This document shows, piece by piece, positions 17,737 through 26,298 of a stretch of 64,000 bases of DNA. The translations under genes were made by a program, and so were the position numbers. The notes beneath the pieces are model-generated. The model did not search any database and was not told where the DNA came from. It saw nothing but the letters and a program-made list of their open reading frames with translations. The stretch is from Agrobacterium tumefaciens (GTDB lineage: Bacteria > Pseudomonadota > Alphaproteobacteria > Rhizobiales > Rhizobiaceae), in assembly GCA_017744915.1 (NCBI GenBank), contig JAGIAH010000009.1:496001-560000 (forward strand). The letters are read 5' to 3'. Within the stretch, counting starts at the first letter, position 1. The number at the start of each line of letters is the position of its first letter.

Positions 17737-18621
17737 TCAAATGGTCCGCGTTGCCTGAAAATACCAGCCGGGACGTTTCTTCCGAAGCGATGTTTCCGCG
17801 TTTTGGGCGGCATCGAAGGAATGAAAAATCCCGAAACAGGTTGCCCCCGAACCGGACATGCGGACAAGGGCGGCCCCTTCCTCAGACAGCAGCCCGGTTA
17901 TCTCTCCGATTTCAGGCAGCAGCGCCTGAGCCGGCGGCTGCAGATCGTTGCGGCTTTGGGTGAGAAAATCCATCCAGCCAATTGTCGCATGGGCGGGCAG
18001 GTGCGGATTGGCCTTGTTCTGCAATCGCCGGAAAATCTCCGGTGTCGAGACGGCTTTCAACGGGTTGGCCAGAACCATGAAGAGTTCCGGCAGGTCGGTG
18101 AGCGCTTCGATGTCCTCGCCAATACCACGCGCGATCAGCGGCCGGCTTGCAAGGCACATCGGCACGTCCGCACCGAGCTTCAGTGCAAGAGAAGCAAGCT
18201 TTTCCGGCGCGATCGTGGCACTCCAATGCCGCAAAAGCCCGCGCAGCGTCGCCGCGGCATCCGCCGAACCGCCGCCGATGCCCGAGGCAACCGGCAGGTT
18301 CTTTTCAAGGTGAATGTCGACCGGGCGGACGGGCTGGCCTGTTGAGGCAAGAGCATCGCGCAGCATGTCTCTGGCGCGGGTGACGAGATTGTCGCCGCCA
18401 TCGCCAGTGCGCAGAAGATCGCCGAAGGGGCCGGAAATGGAGAAGCTGTCGGCGTCGGCGTTGCGAATGCGGATCACATCGCCGGCCTCGGTGAATGTCA
18501 CAAGCGTTTCGAGCAGATGATAACCATCCGCCCGCTGGCCGGTCACATGCAGCGCCAGATTGATCTTGGCCGGGGCCGCCTCGATTGTTTCGGTGGCCCC
18601 GGAAACCTCATGCACGCGCAT
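17737..18621 (-). CDS. ispE: 4-diphosphocytidyl-2-C-methyl-D-erythritol kinase
   Basis: IspE phosphorylates CDP-ME in the non-mevalonate (MEP) isoprenoid pathway. The 294-residue protein has the GHMP-kinase signatures: substrate-binding APAKINLALHV near residue 17, the ATP loop PVASGIGGGSADAAA, and a C-terminal MSGSGATCFGIF. It is only 6 bases downstream of the TPR gene and 26 upstream of moaB. With the decaprenyl diphosphate synthase further upstream on the same strand, the run makes and uses isoprenoid precursors. Confidence 0.97.
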   Translation of the reverse strand: MRVHEVSGATETIEAAPAKINLALHVTGQRADGYHLLETLVTFTEAGDVIRIRNADADSFSISGPFGDLLRTGDGGDNLVTRARDMLRDALASTGQPVRPVDIHLEKNLPVASGIGGGSADAAATLRGLLRHWSATIAPEKLASLALKLGADVPMCLASRPLIARGIGEDIEALTDLPELFMVLANPLKAVSTPEIFRRLQNKANPHLPAHATIGWMDFLTQSRNDLQPPAQALLPEIGEITGLLSEEGAALVRMSGSGATCFGIFHSFDAAQNAETSLRKKRPGWYFQATRTI

Positions 18622-18627
18622 GCCGCG

Positions 18628-20472
18628 TCAGGATTTCTTGTCCGGAGCAGGGGTCGCCGGTGCCGGGGGAGCCGGCGGTTGCGGCACCACGTCCTTCTTG
18701 GCGGTGTTTTCAGCGTCCTTTTCGACAGGCGGCAGGCCGTTGGCGATCTTTTCCTTCACCTTGGCCTTGTCGACATCGTCATTGTCGCCGATCAGGGCAC
18801 GGTTCCACTGATAAACGGCCTCGATCTTGCGGCCGACGCGCCAATAGGCATCGCCCAGATGGTCGTTGATGGTGGGGTCACCGGCCTTGAGCTCGATTGC
18901 GCGTTCCAGCTCCGTCACGGCCTGGTCGAAGTCGCCAAGGCGATAATGTGCCCAGCCGAGCGAATCGACGATATAACCGTCGTTCGGCCGAAGCTCGACC
19001 GCGCGGCTGATCATCTTCATGGCTTCATCGAGATTGATGCCCTTGTCTACCCAGGAATAGCCCAGATAATTCAGCACCTGCGGCTGCTCCGGGTTCAGTT
19101 CCAGCGCCCGCTTGAAATTTGGTTCGGCCTTGTCCCATTGCTTCAGCCGCTCATAGGCGATGCCGCGCTGGAAGAACACCGACCAGTCGGATTTCTGCGC
19201 CACGGCGCCGATGACCTCGATGGCCTTGTCGTAGTTCTCCGCCATGGCCCGGTAATCCTTGGCGTCCGAAAGCACGCTGCCATAGGCGAGGTAGGAACGG
19301 ACATCCTTCGGATCGGATTCAAGCAGGGATTTGAGATGCTTGCGCGCCTCGTCCACCTTGCCGGTCTGCGCCAGCGTCAGTCCGAGCTGCAGCTCGGAGA
19401 TGCGGTACATCGGCGAATCCTTCGGCACTTCGCGATAGAAGGTGATGGCACGCTCAGGCTGCTTCATCGCTTCGGCAAGACCGCCGAGAAGGATGAGCGT
19501 ATCCGGGCTCTTGGGATCAAGGGCGCGCGATGTCTGCAGGTAAAGGGTCACGATCTCTTCGGCGCCTTCGCGGTTCAACGCGCCGGCAATCGAGAACATG
19601 ACGCTGGCGGCGCCCTCCACCGCATTGGTGATCTGCTGCTCCGGCTTTTCGCCCTTTTCAATCGCCTCGCGAAGCGCTTTCAGCGGCGCGTAATTCGGTG
19701 CGAAAGTATCACCGACGGCGATCGCATCCAGTGCCTTCTGTTTGTTGCCGGCGGAAGCTTCCAGCCGCGCAAGCGCCATGACCGCGCGCATATAGGTATC
19801 GGAGGCCGTGGCTCCGCCTTCACGATCCGTCACGGCTTCGTTCAGGCTCTTGCGGGCGGCTTCGGTATTGCCGGAAACCAGCGCGATGGCCGCGGCATTG
19901 TATTTCTGGAAGATCGAAATCCAGCCCGGACCCTTCATATTGTTGACGAGCGCCAGCGCTTCCTTCGGCTTGCCGGAACCGGCACGCGCCCAGGCGGTCA
20001 GAAGCGTGTTGACCATGCGGTCGAGATCGTTCGGACCGGTATATTTCAGGATCTTCTCGGCCTTGGTGAATTCCTTGTCCTTGATGGCGTCAAGACCGCG
20101 CACGATGGTCGTCACACGCTCCACCGAGGTATCGTCCTTCATGGAATCGGCGATCTTCGCGCCGGCCTCGAAGTTGCCGCTCAGAAGTTCGGCGATCATC
20201 AGCCGCTGGCGGATTTCCGAATTGGCCGGATCATATTCCAGCGCCTTCTTGTAGAGCGAAATCGCGGTGGGGTAATCCTGGTCGACATCGGCATTGCGCC
20301 CGGCGAGGAAAGCGCCGGAGAAGGTGTTCACCTTGCCGGGATCGAAGGTAACGGCTTTATCTTCCGGTTTTGCCTTCGTCTCCGCAAAGCCGGGGCTGGC
20401 ACCCGCACCGATTGCGAGAGCAGCGGCAAGAGCCGCGCTGCAGAGAAGACGGAGTGCTGGTTTACGCCGCAT
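18628..20472 (-). CDS. Secreted TPR-repeat protein
   Basis: This 614-residue protein begins at ATG 20472 with a Sec signal (RRKPALRLLCSAALAAALAIGAG..). An in-frame ATG at 20520 would add a non-signal extension. Most of the sequence is tetratricopeptide repeats, for example DYPTAISLYKKALEYDPANSEIRQRL near the N-terminus and LKQWDKAEPNFKRALELNPEQPQVLNYLGYSW and LGDFDQAVTELERAIELKAGDPTINDHLGDAYWRVGR near the C-terminus. It ends in a Pro/Ala/Lys-rich tail. TPR proteins of this layout are periplasmic scaffolds; no enzymatic role is seen. It is tightly linked to ispE and moaB. Confidence 0.9.
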   Translation of the reverse strand: MRRKPALRLLCSAALAAALAIGAGASPGFAETKAKPEDKAVTFDPGKVNTFSGAFLAGRNADVDQDYPTAISLYKKALEYDPANSEIRQRLMIAELLSGNFEAGAKIADSMKDDTSVERVTTIVRGLDAIKDKEFTKAEKILKYTGPNDLDRMVNTLLTAWARAGSGKPKEALALVNNMKGPGWISIFQKYNAAAIALVSGNTEAARKSLNEAVTDREGGATASDTYMRAVMALARLEASAGNKQKALDAIAVGDTFAPNYAPLKALREAIEKGEKPEQQITNAVEGAASVMFSIAGALNREGAEEIVTLYLQTSRALDPKSPDTLILLGGLAEAMKQPERAITFYREVPKDSPMYRISELQLGLTLAQTGKVDEARKHLKSLLESDPKDVRSYLAYGSVLSDAKDYRAMAENYDKAIEVIGAVAQKSDWSVFFQRGIAYERLKQWDKAEPNFKRALELNPEQPQVLNYLGYSWVDKGINLDEAMKMISRAVELRPNDGYIVDSLGWAHYRLGDFDQAVTELERAIELKAGDPTINDHLGDAYWRVGRKIEAVYQWNRALIGDNDDVDKAKVKEKIANGLPPVEKDAENTAKKDVVPQPPAPPAPATPAPDKKS

Positions 20473-20618
20473 GAGGGAACCTTTGCCTTTGTGCGAATGC
20501 ACGGAAAAATCAGTTTCCATTATTGGTCACGATAGAATGGCTTTTTTGAAGCAACCCCGCAAGAAATTATGGCTTTAGCCACAATCACACCTTGCGGAGA
20601 AACCGGCCCGGAACGTCG

Positions 20619-20642
20619 GGCGGATGGTCCTGTCCATCCGCC
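20619..20642. terminator. Hairpin after ddsA
   Basis: GGCGGATGG (20619-20627) and CCATCCGCC (20634-20642) form a perfect 9-pair stem just past the ddsA stop. No strong T-run follows, so termination is only a guess. Confidence 0.4.
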
Positions 20643-20661
20643 GTTTGCATGGCCTTGTGCC

Positions 20662-21678
20662 TCAGTTGAGACGCTCGATGCAGAAGTCGATGACTTCCAG
20701 CAACGCGTCTTTCCAGGCGCTTTGCGGCAGGGGCGCAAGTGCGTCACGGGCAATGGTGCCGTAATGCGTGGCGCGGCCGATCGTATCGGCAAGACCGTTA
20801 TATTTGGTGATCAGGCCGAGCGCCTTCTCCAGGTTCTCGTCGCTGCTTTCGCCCTTTTCGATGGCGTTGCGCCAGAAGGCGCGCTCATCCTGCGTGCCGC
20901 GGCGATAGGACAGGATGACCGGCAGCGTGATCTTGCCTTCGCGGAAATCGTCACCGGTGTTCTTGCCGAGATCGGCGGACTTTCCACCGTAGTCCAGCAC
21001 GTCATCGACCAGCTGGAAAGCGAGGCCGAGATTCATGCCGTAGGATTTGAGCGCGCTGCGGGTTGCCTTGTCCGTCTTGGCGACGATGGGGCCGACTTCG
21101 GCTGCGGCGGCAAAGAGGGCGGCCGTCTTGGCGCGAATCACCTGCAGGTAATCGTCCTCGGTCGTTTCCATGTTCTTGGCGACCGAAAGCTGCAGCACCT
21201 CGCCTTCGGCGATCACCGAAGCCGCTGTAGAAAGTACGTCGAGCGCATCCAGCGAACCGACATCCACCATCATGCGGAAGGCCTGGCCGAGCAGGAAGTC
21301 TCCGACGAGAACGCTTGCCTGGTTGCCCCATATGGTGCGGGCGGTGGATTTGCCGCGGCGCAGATCGCTTTCATCCACCACATCGTCGTGCAGAAGCGTC
21401 GCCGTGTGCATGAACTCCACGCTTGTGGCGAGCTTGATGTGATTATCGCCCTCGTAGCCGAACATCGAGGCCGAGGCGAGCGTCAGCATCGGCCGCAGGC
21501 GCTTGCCGCCGGAGGAGATGAGATGATTGGCCACCTCTGGTATCATCTGGACATCGGAACCGGCCTTGGAAAGGATAAGCTGGTTCACCCGTTCCATGTC
21601 GGGGCGGGTCAGGTCGACAAGCGGCTTGACGGATGCGAGTTTGTTTTTGCTTTCTTCAAGCGGTATGACGACGCCCAA
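20662..21678 (-). CDS. ddsA: All-trans polyprenyl (decaprenyl) diphosphate synthase
   Basis: The enzyme elongates farnesyl diphosphate with isopentenyl units to make the ubiquinone side chain. It has the two aspartate-rich motifs, LLHDDVVDESDLRRG and FQLVDDVLDYGG, plus GGKRLRPML and the flanking chain-length region SVEFMHTATLLHDD. Agrobacterium makes ubiquinone-10, so decaprenyl is the likely product; IspB-type octaprenyl synthases are nearly identical in motif. TTG 21678 is preferred because AGGAG precedes it; a TTG at 21738 gives a 358-residue form. UbiA, which uses this product, is encoded at 41.9 kb. Confidence 0.93.
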   Translation of the reverse strand: MGVVIPLEESKNKLASVKPLVDLTRPDMERVNQLILSKAGSDVQMIPEVANHLISSGGKRLRPMLTLASASMFGYEGDNHIKLATSVEFMHTATLLHDDVVDESDLRRGKSTARTIWGNQASVLVGDFLLGQAFRMMVDVGSLDALDVLSTAASVIAEGEVLQLSVAKNMETTEDDYLQVIRAKTAALFAAAAEVGPIVAKTDKATRSALKSYGMNLGLAFQLVDDVLDYGGKSADLGKNTGDDFREGKITLPVILSYRRGTQDERAFWRNAIEKGESSDENLEKALGLITKYNGLADTIGRATHYGTIARDALAPLPQSAWKDALLEVIDFCIERLN

Positions 21679-21789
21679 GGGACAGGACTCCTGTTCGAAT
21701 TTGTATTTGACAATAAAAACTGGCGCCTTGCGCGGCAAGGGGCGAATTGCCGCTAGCCATTCAAAAAGATGGGAATTTAGGGCTTATCC

Positions 21790-22020
21790 ATGCGTGAACT
21801 GATCCGTACCAACGATGCCGTGCTTCTTTCCTTCGCTGAAAGCCTGATGAAGGACGCCGGCATCCATTGCCTCATTGCCGATCAGGCGATGAGCATTCTG
21901 GAGGGATCGCTCGGTCTTTTGCCGCGAAGGTTCCTGGTGGAAGAAGACCGCGCCGACCAGGCCCGCCGCATTCTCATCGATGCCGGGCTGGGCGACGAGT
22001 TGCGCAACGAAGAGGCTTGA
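21790..22020 (+). CDS. DUF2007 domain protein
   Basis: A 76-residue protein reading MRELIRTNDAVLLSFAESLM, followed by LPRRFLVEEDRADQARRILIDAG. The pattern matches the small DUF2007 (putative signal-transducing, ferredoxin-like fold) family. It is divergent from ddsA and six bases upstream of the methyltransferase, suggesting co-transcription. Molecular role is unknown. Confidence 0.85.
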   Translation: MRELIRTNDAVLLSFAESLMKDAGIHCLIADQAMSILEGSLGLLPRRFLVEEDRADQARRILIDAGLGDELRNEEA

Positions 22021-22026
22021 GCGGCG

Positions 22027-22827
22027 GTGGGCGGCGGCATTTCCGAAACGATCGACGCCTTTCACCGGGGCCGGTTTCACATCATCCAGCCGAAGGGCAG
22101 GGGGCACCGGGCGGGCATGGATGCCATGCTTCTGGCCTCGCTGGTGGCGGATGACCGCGCCTGCCGGATCGCCGATCTCGGCGCCGGCGCCGGTGCTGCC
22201 GGCATGGCGGTGGCGGCGCGGCTGGAAAAGGCCGAAGTGACGCTTTACGAACGCTCCCCGGAAATGGCGGAATTTGCCCGCCGCAGTCTCGAATTGTCGG
22301 AAAATGCCGCTTTTTCCCCTCGGGTGAATGTGCGCGAGGCCGATGTGACCCTGCGGGCGAAAGCGCGCGCCGAAGCGGGGTTGCCCGATGATTATTTCCA
22401 TCACGTCATCATGAACCCGCCCTATAACGATGCGGGCGACCGCCGCACGCCGGACGCGCTGAAGGCGGAAGCGCATGCCATGACGGAGGGCCTGTTCGAA
22501 GACTGGATCAGGACCGCGGGCGCAATCATGGTTTCGGGCGGTCAGCTTTCGCTCATTTCAAGGCCGCAATCGGTGGCGGAGATCATTGCCGCCTGCGGCA
22601 GCCGTTTCGGCGGCATGGAGATCACTCTCATCCATCCGCGCCCCGGCGAGGATGCGGTGCGCATGCTTGTGACCGCGATCAAGGGTTCACGCGCGCGACT
22701 GTCCTTCCGCGCGCCGCTCATCATGCACGAGACCGGCAGCCATGCCTTCACTCCCTTCGTGGATGACCTGAACAATGGCCGCGCCGCCTATTCGCGTAAT
22801 GTAAGGGCAATCCGGTCCGCGTCATAA
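22027..22827 (+). CDS. TrmN6/YfiC-like N6-adenine methyltransferase
   Basis: This 266-residue class I methyltransferase has a SAM-binding ADLGAGAGAAGMAVA, acidic ribose-binding residue in VTLYERSPEM, and the adenine-N6 signature NPPYND. The neighbourhood in the protein, including GHRAGMDAMLLASLV at the N-terminus, matches tRNA1(Val) A37 N6-methyltransferases (TrmN6/YfiC). The GTG start at 22027 follows the DUF2007 stop by six bases. Target RNA is inferred from the family. Confidence 0.85.
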   Translation: MGGGISETIDAFHRGRFHIIQPKGRGHRAGMDAMLLASLVADDRACRIADLGAGAGAAGMAVAARLEKAEVTLYERSPEMAEFARRSLELSENAAFSPRVNVREADVTLRAKARAEAGLPDDYFHHVIMNPPYNDAGDRRTPDALKAEAHAMTEGLFEDWIRTAGAIMVSGGQLSLISRPQSVAEIIAACGSRFGGMEITLIHPRPGEDAVRMLVTAIKGSRARLSFRAPLIMHETGSHAFTPFVDDLNNGRAAYSRNVRAIRSAS

Positions 22828-22918
22828 ATATCGCGGTTCCGCCGGTCGCAAACCATTGCGTTTTCCGGGGCGATACATACATCCGTGACGAACGGATAAA
22901 TGCTGTGAGGATTGAGTA

Positions 22919-23785
22919 GTGGGTTTTCTGAAGTATCTGGTGCCGAAACGCTTTCGTAAAAAAGAGCTCGTCATCCCGGTGGTGCGCATGCATGGCGCGA
23001 TCATGGCCGGCGGCAACCAGTTCCGTCCCGCTCTCAATCTCGCCTCCTATGCGCCGCTGCTTGAAAAGGCCTTCGCCATCAAGGATGCCCCGGCCGTCGC
23101 CATTTCGCTCAATTCGCCCGGCGGCTCGCCGGTGCAGGCGCGGATGATCTATAACCGCATCCGCCAGCTGGCCGAGGAAAAGGACAAGAAGGTCCTGATC
23201 TTCGTGGAGGATGTGGCAGCCTCCGGCGGCTACATGATCGCGCTTGCCGGCGACGAGATCATCGCCGACCCCACCTCCATTGTCGGTTCGATCGGTGTCG
23301 TGTCCGGCGGTTTCGGCTTTCCGGAAATGCTGAAGAAGATCGGCGTGGAGCGCCGCGTCTATACGGCCGGGGAGAACAAGGTCATCCTCGATCCGTTCCA
23401 GCCGGAAAAGGAAGGCGATATCGACTACCTGAAGTCGCTGCAGGTGGAAATCCACACCGTCTTCATCGACATGGTCAAGATGCGCCGCGGCTCGAAACTG
23501 AAGGGCGACGAGGCGATTTTCTCCGGCCTGTTCTGGACCGGCATGCGCGGCCTTGATCTCGGCCTGATCGACGGGCTGGGCGACATGCGGGACGTGCTGC
23601 GCCGCCGTTACGGCGAAAAGGTCAAGCTCCAGCTCGTCAGCGGCGGGCGCTCGCTGTTCGGTAAAAAGGTGCCGGGCGTGAATGCCGCGCTTGGCCTCGA
23701 CGCGGACAGGCTGGCGGCCGGAGCCGTCTCGGGTCTTGCGGAGGTTGCCGAAGAAAAGGCATTGTGGTCGCGTTTCGGTCTATGA
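22919..23785 (+). CDS. S49 family serine peptidase (SppA/SohB-like)
   Basis: The 288-residue protein has the SppA fold: VAISLNSPGGSPVQA, the nucleophile Ser in VAASGGYMIALAGD, and SIVGSIGVVSGGFGF. A Lys in TAGENKVILDPFQPE is in the position of the catalytic base of short SppA enzymes. The N-terminus lacks a convincing transmembrane anchor, unlike many signal-peptide peptidases, so it may be cytosolic or peripherally bound. The start is GTG 22919 after TGAGGATTG. A 64-residue membrane protein follows at 20 bases. Confidence 0.92.
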   Translation: MGFLKYLVPKRFRKKELVIPVVRMHGAIMAGGNQFRPALNLASYAPLLEKAFAIKDAPAVAISLNSPGGSPVQARMIYNRIRQLAEEKDKKVLIFVEDVAASGGYMIALAGDEIIADPTSIVGSIGVVSGGFGFPEMLKKIGVERRVYTAGENKVILDPFQPEKEGDIDYLKSLQVEIHTVFIDMVKMRRGSKLKGDEAIFSGLFWTGMRGLDLGLIDGLGDMRDVLRRRYGEKVKLQLVSGGRSLFGKKVPGVNAALGLDADRLAAGAVSGLAEVAEEKALWSRFGL

Positions 23786-23805
23786 TGTCGCGGGAATAAA
23801 GCCCT

Positions 23806-24000
23806 ATGGCGCAGCTCATTACAATTCTTCTGCTGGTGGTAGGATCCATCATCCTCTATCGCCGCTTCGTTCGCGATGCGGAAAAGCTTTCGGCGAAATC
23901 CAAACAGCGCGAGAAGGAACGCGAAACCGGCGCCATCGGCACGCTGATCAAGGATCCCGAAACCGGCGAGTACCGCGTGAAGCGCGAGGACGAGACGTAA
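23806..24000 (+). CDS. Small membrane-anchored hypothetical protein
   Basis: The 64-residue protein has one N-terminal transmembrane helix (LITILLLVVGSIILYRRFV) followed by a charged cytoplasmic tail (KLSAKSKQREKERE) ending KDPETGEYRVKREDET. It is 20 bases behind the S49 peptidase and probably co-transcribed. Its single helix could supply the membrane anchor the peptidase lacks; that is inference. No named family recognised. Confidence 0.78.
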   Translation: MAQLITILLLVVGSIILYRRFVRDAEKLSAKSKQREKERETGAIGTLIKDPETGEYRVKREDET

Positions 24001-24100
24001 GGCTGCGGCTTTACGCATAAAACCTTGACCCTCACGCCACGCCGTGGCACCAGTCCGCATCCGAAGTAAGTCAAGGCTTACTTGTCCTCCTAACGCCGCG

Positions 24101-25063
24101 ATGACTGAAATGACCGATATTCCCGACCATATGAACCCGAAGCGTTCCTTTCAGGCGTTGATCCTGACGCTGCACAATTACTGGGCCGACAAGGGCTGCG
24201 CGGTGCTGCAGCCCTATGATATGGAAGTTGGCGCGGGCACGTTTCATCCGGCAACCACGCTGCGTGCGCTGGGGCCGAAGCCGTGGAAGGCCGCCTATGT
24301 GCAGCCCTCGCGCCGCCCGTCCGACGGCCGTTATGGGGAAAACCCGAACCGTCTGCAGCACTATTACCAGTACCAGGTCATTCTGAAGCCCAATCCGTCC
24401 AACCTTCAGGAACTCTATCTCGGTTCGCTGAAGGCGATTGGCCTCGATCCGCTCTTGCATGATGTGCGCTTCGTTGAAGATGACTGGGAAAGCCCGACGC
24501 TCGGCGCCTGGGGTCTCGGCTGGGAATGCTGGTGCGACGGCATGGAAGTGTCGCAGTTCACCTACTTCCAGCAGGTATGCGGCATCGAATGTTCGCCGGT
24601 GGCGGGTGAGCTCACCTATGGTCTGGAGCGTCTGGCCATGTATGTTCAGGGCGTCGACAATGTCTACGACCTGAACTTCAACGGCCGCGAGGGCGAAGAG
24701 AAGATTTCCTATGGCGACGTCTTCCTGCAGGCCGAGCAGGAATATTCCCGTCACAACTTCGAATTTGCCGATACGGCCATGCTGCATCGCCATTTCATCG
24801 ATGCGGAAAAGGAATGCCTGGCGCTTCTCGCTGCCGGTGCGCCTGGCGATGACGACAATCAGCGCCTGCACAAATGTGTATTCCCGGCCTATGACCAGTG
24901 CATCAAGGCCAGCCATGTCTTCAACCTGCTGGATGCGCGCGGCGTGATCTCGGTGACGGAACGCCAGAGCTATATCCTGCGCGTGCGCACGCTGGCGACA
25001 GCCTGCGGCGAAGCTTTCCTGCTGACGGATGCCGGCGGGCTGAACTGGAACAGGGCCGCCTGA
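24101..25063 (+). CDS. glyQ: Glycyl-tRNA synthetase alpha subunit
   Basis: GlyQ is the catalytic subunit of the alpha2beta2 glycyl-tRNA synthetase. The 320-residue protein opens with [18 protein letters not shown] and [23 protein letters not shown]. The class II core shows [46 protein letters not shown] and [15 protein letters not shown] 24101 is chosen; ATG 24110 and 24131 are in frame and no strong Shine-Dalgarno decides between them. It is separated from glyS by about 4.7 kb. A terminator follows it directly. Confidence 0.98.
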   Translation: MTEMTDIPDHMNPKRSFQALILTLHNYWADKGCAVLQPYDMEVGAGTFHPATTLRALGPKPWKAAYVQPSRRPSDGRYGENPNRLQHYYQYQVILKPNPSNLQELYLGSLKAIGLDPLLHDVRFVEDDWESPTLGAWGLGWECWCDGMEVSQFTYFQQVCGIECSPVAGELTYGLERLAMYVQGVDNVYDLNFNGREGEEKISYGDVFLQAEQEYSRHNFEFADTAMLHRHFIDAEKECLALLAAGAPGDDDNQRLHKCVFPAYDQCIKASHVFNLLDARGVISVTERQSYILRVRTLATACGEAFLLTDAGGLNWNRAA

Positions 25064-25103
25064 TTTTGGAAGATGGTTTCACGCCAAAGTTTCAATGAAT
25101 TTG

Positions 25104-25133
25104 AAAGGCCGTTCTTGACGGCCTTTTATTTTG
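25104..25133 (+). terminator. Intrinsic terminator of glyQ
   Basis: AAAGGCCGT (25104-25112) pairs perfectly with ACGGCCTTT (25118-25126), loop TCTTG, followed by a T-rich tail. Confidence 0.88.
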
Positions 25134-25172
25134 CGTTGATGGATGACGTGAAACATCATGGTGGATTTGAGT

Positions 25173-25553
25173 ATGAATATTAGAAGCCTAGTTTTTTTAC
25201 CTGTATTGATGCTGTCATGTCTTCTCGGTAACGCTGCGGCTGCCGAAACAACCGAATGGATGAGCGGCAACGATGCCTTTGTGCGCGCAGATAAGCTGCG
25301 GACGTTCGGCATGATCGTTACTCGTATGGATTGCAAGGACAGCGGCCAGCGATCGCTTGATGTTGGTAGCGCACTCGTCCGCATGCACTACACGCGCAAC
25401 ACGAAGATGCTCGACTGGAGAATAGACGGCTGGAACCATCTGCAGGAGAACAAGGACTATTGGGCGGAACGCGGTTACACGCTTGCCTCTCACACCGTTT
25501 TTGTAAGGAAGACATCCGGTCTGCGATTATATTGCACCGTCTACAATAAATGA
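25173..25553 (+). CDS. Low-GC secreted hypothetical protein
   Basis: A 126-residue protein with a Sec signal (NIRSLVFLPVLMLSCLLGNAAAA). The mature part has three Cys and several Trp (DWRIDGWNHL, YWAERGY) and ends GLRLYCTVYNK. Start ATG 25173 is chosen for the signal peptide; ATG 25158 is also in frame. Base composition (AT-rich start, TTTTTTT tract) is visibly below the surrounding genes, suggesting later acquisition. Family not recognised. Confidence 0.65.
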   Translation: MNIRSLVFLPVLMLSCLLGNAAAAETTEWMSGNDAFVRADKLRTFGMIVTRMDCKDSGQRSLDVGSALVRMHYTRNTKMLDWRIDGWNHLQENKDYWAERGYTLASHTVFVRKTSGLRLYCTVYNK

Positions 25554-25672
25554 TGCGCAGCACTGCTCGCGGTTTTCTCCTCCTCGCAAAAAGGGACAGA
25601 ATGACCGAAGCCCCATGACTTTGCGGCAATGAGCCGCTATCGTGCGCGCATCGAAGCTGGGAATCGCAATTC

Positions 25673-26224
25673 ATGTTCATCACGCTGGCAATCATCGCGG
25701 CAATCGCGCTTTATGTCGTCTTCATCTATAACGGCCTCGTCAAGGCGCGGCAGATGAAGGAAGAGGCGTGGTCGGGCATCGACGTGCAGCTGAAGCGCCG
25801 TGCCGATCTCATTCCCAACCTCATCGAGACCGTGAAGGGTTACGCGGCGCATGAAAAGAGCACCTTCGAGGAGGTGATCAACCTGCGCAACCGGGCACAG
25901 GCCGTGCCGGCTGGCGATGTCGAAGGCCGTGCCCAGGCGGAAGGGTTGCTGTCGCAGGCGCTCGGCAAACTTTTTGCCCTCGCGGAAGCCTATCCCGACC
26001 TCAAGGCCAACACGAATTTTCTGGAATTGCAGCGGTCGCTCGAAACCATCGAAGGCGAACTCCAGATGTCGCGCCGTTATTACAATGGCGCCGCGCGCGA
26101 TCTCAACGTCAAGGTGGAGAGCTTCCCCTCCAATCTGGTCGCTGGACAGTTCGGTTTTGCCAAGGCTCCCTATTTCGAGATCGACAACCCGGCCGACCGC
26201 GCCGTGCCGACCGTGAAATTCTAA
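25673..26224 (+). CDS. lemA: LemA family protein
   Basis: This 183-residue protein has one N-terminal transmembrane helix (FITLAIIAAIALYVVFIYNGLV) and the LemA helical-bundle core. Typical segments are AWSGIDVQLKRRADLIPNLIETVKGYAAHE and the C-terminal YNGAARDLNVKVESFPSNLVAGQFGF followed by YFEID. LemA proteins are membrane-anchored with a coiled cytosolic or periplasmic bundle; function is unclear. They are commonly paired with DUF2207 or TPM-domain membrane proteins, and a DUF2207 gene lies 1.5 kb downstream, separated only by the aroA-like gene. Confidence 0.93.
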   Translation: MFITLAIIAAIALYVVFIYNGLVKARQMKEEAWSGIDVQLKRRADLIPNLIETVKGYAAHEKSTFEEVINLRNRAQAVPAGDVEGRAQAEGLLSQALGKLFALAEAYPDLKANTNFLELQRSLETIEGELQMSRRYYNGAARDLNVKVESFPSNLVAGQFGFAKAPYFEIDNPADRAVPTVKF

Positions 26225-26298
26225 GCACCGGCTCCCAATCTCCCGCCGATATTCCGATAATCCGGCCTTTCGCCGCATTCTTTGACAAGACGACAATC

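Noticed and set aside
18517-20535. 672-residue open frame antisense to the TPR gene
   Set aside because: Shadow frame; the minus-strand TPR repeats are unambiguous.
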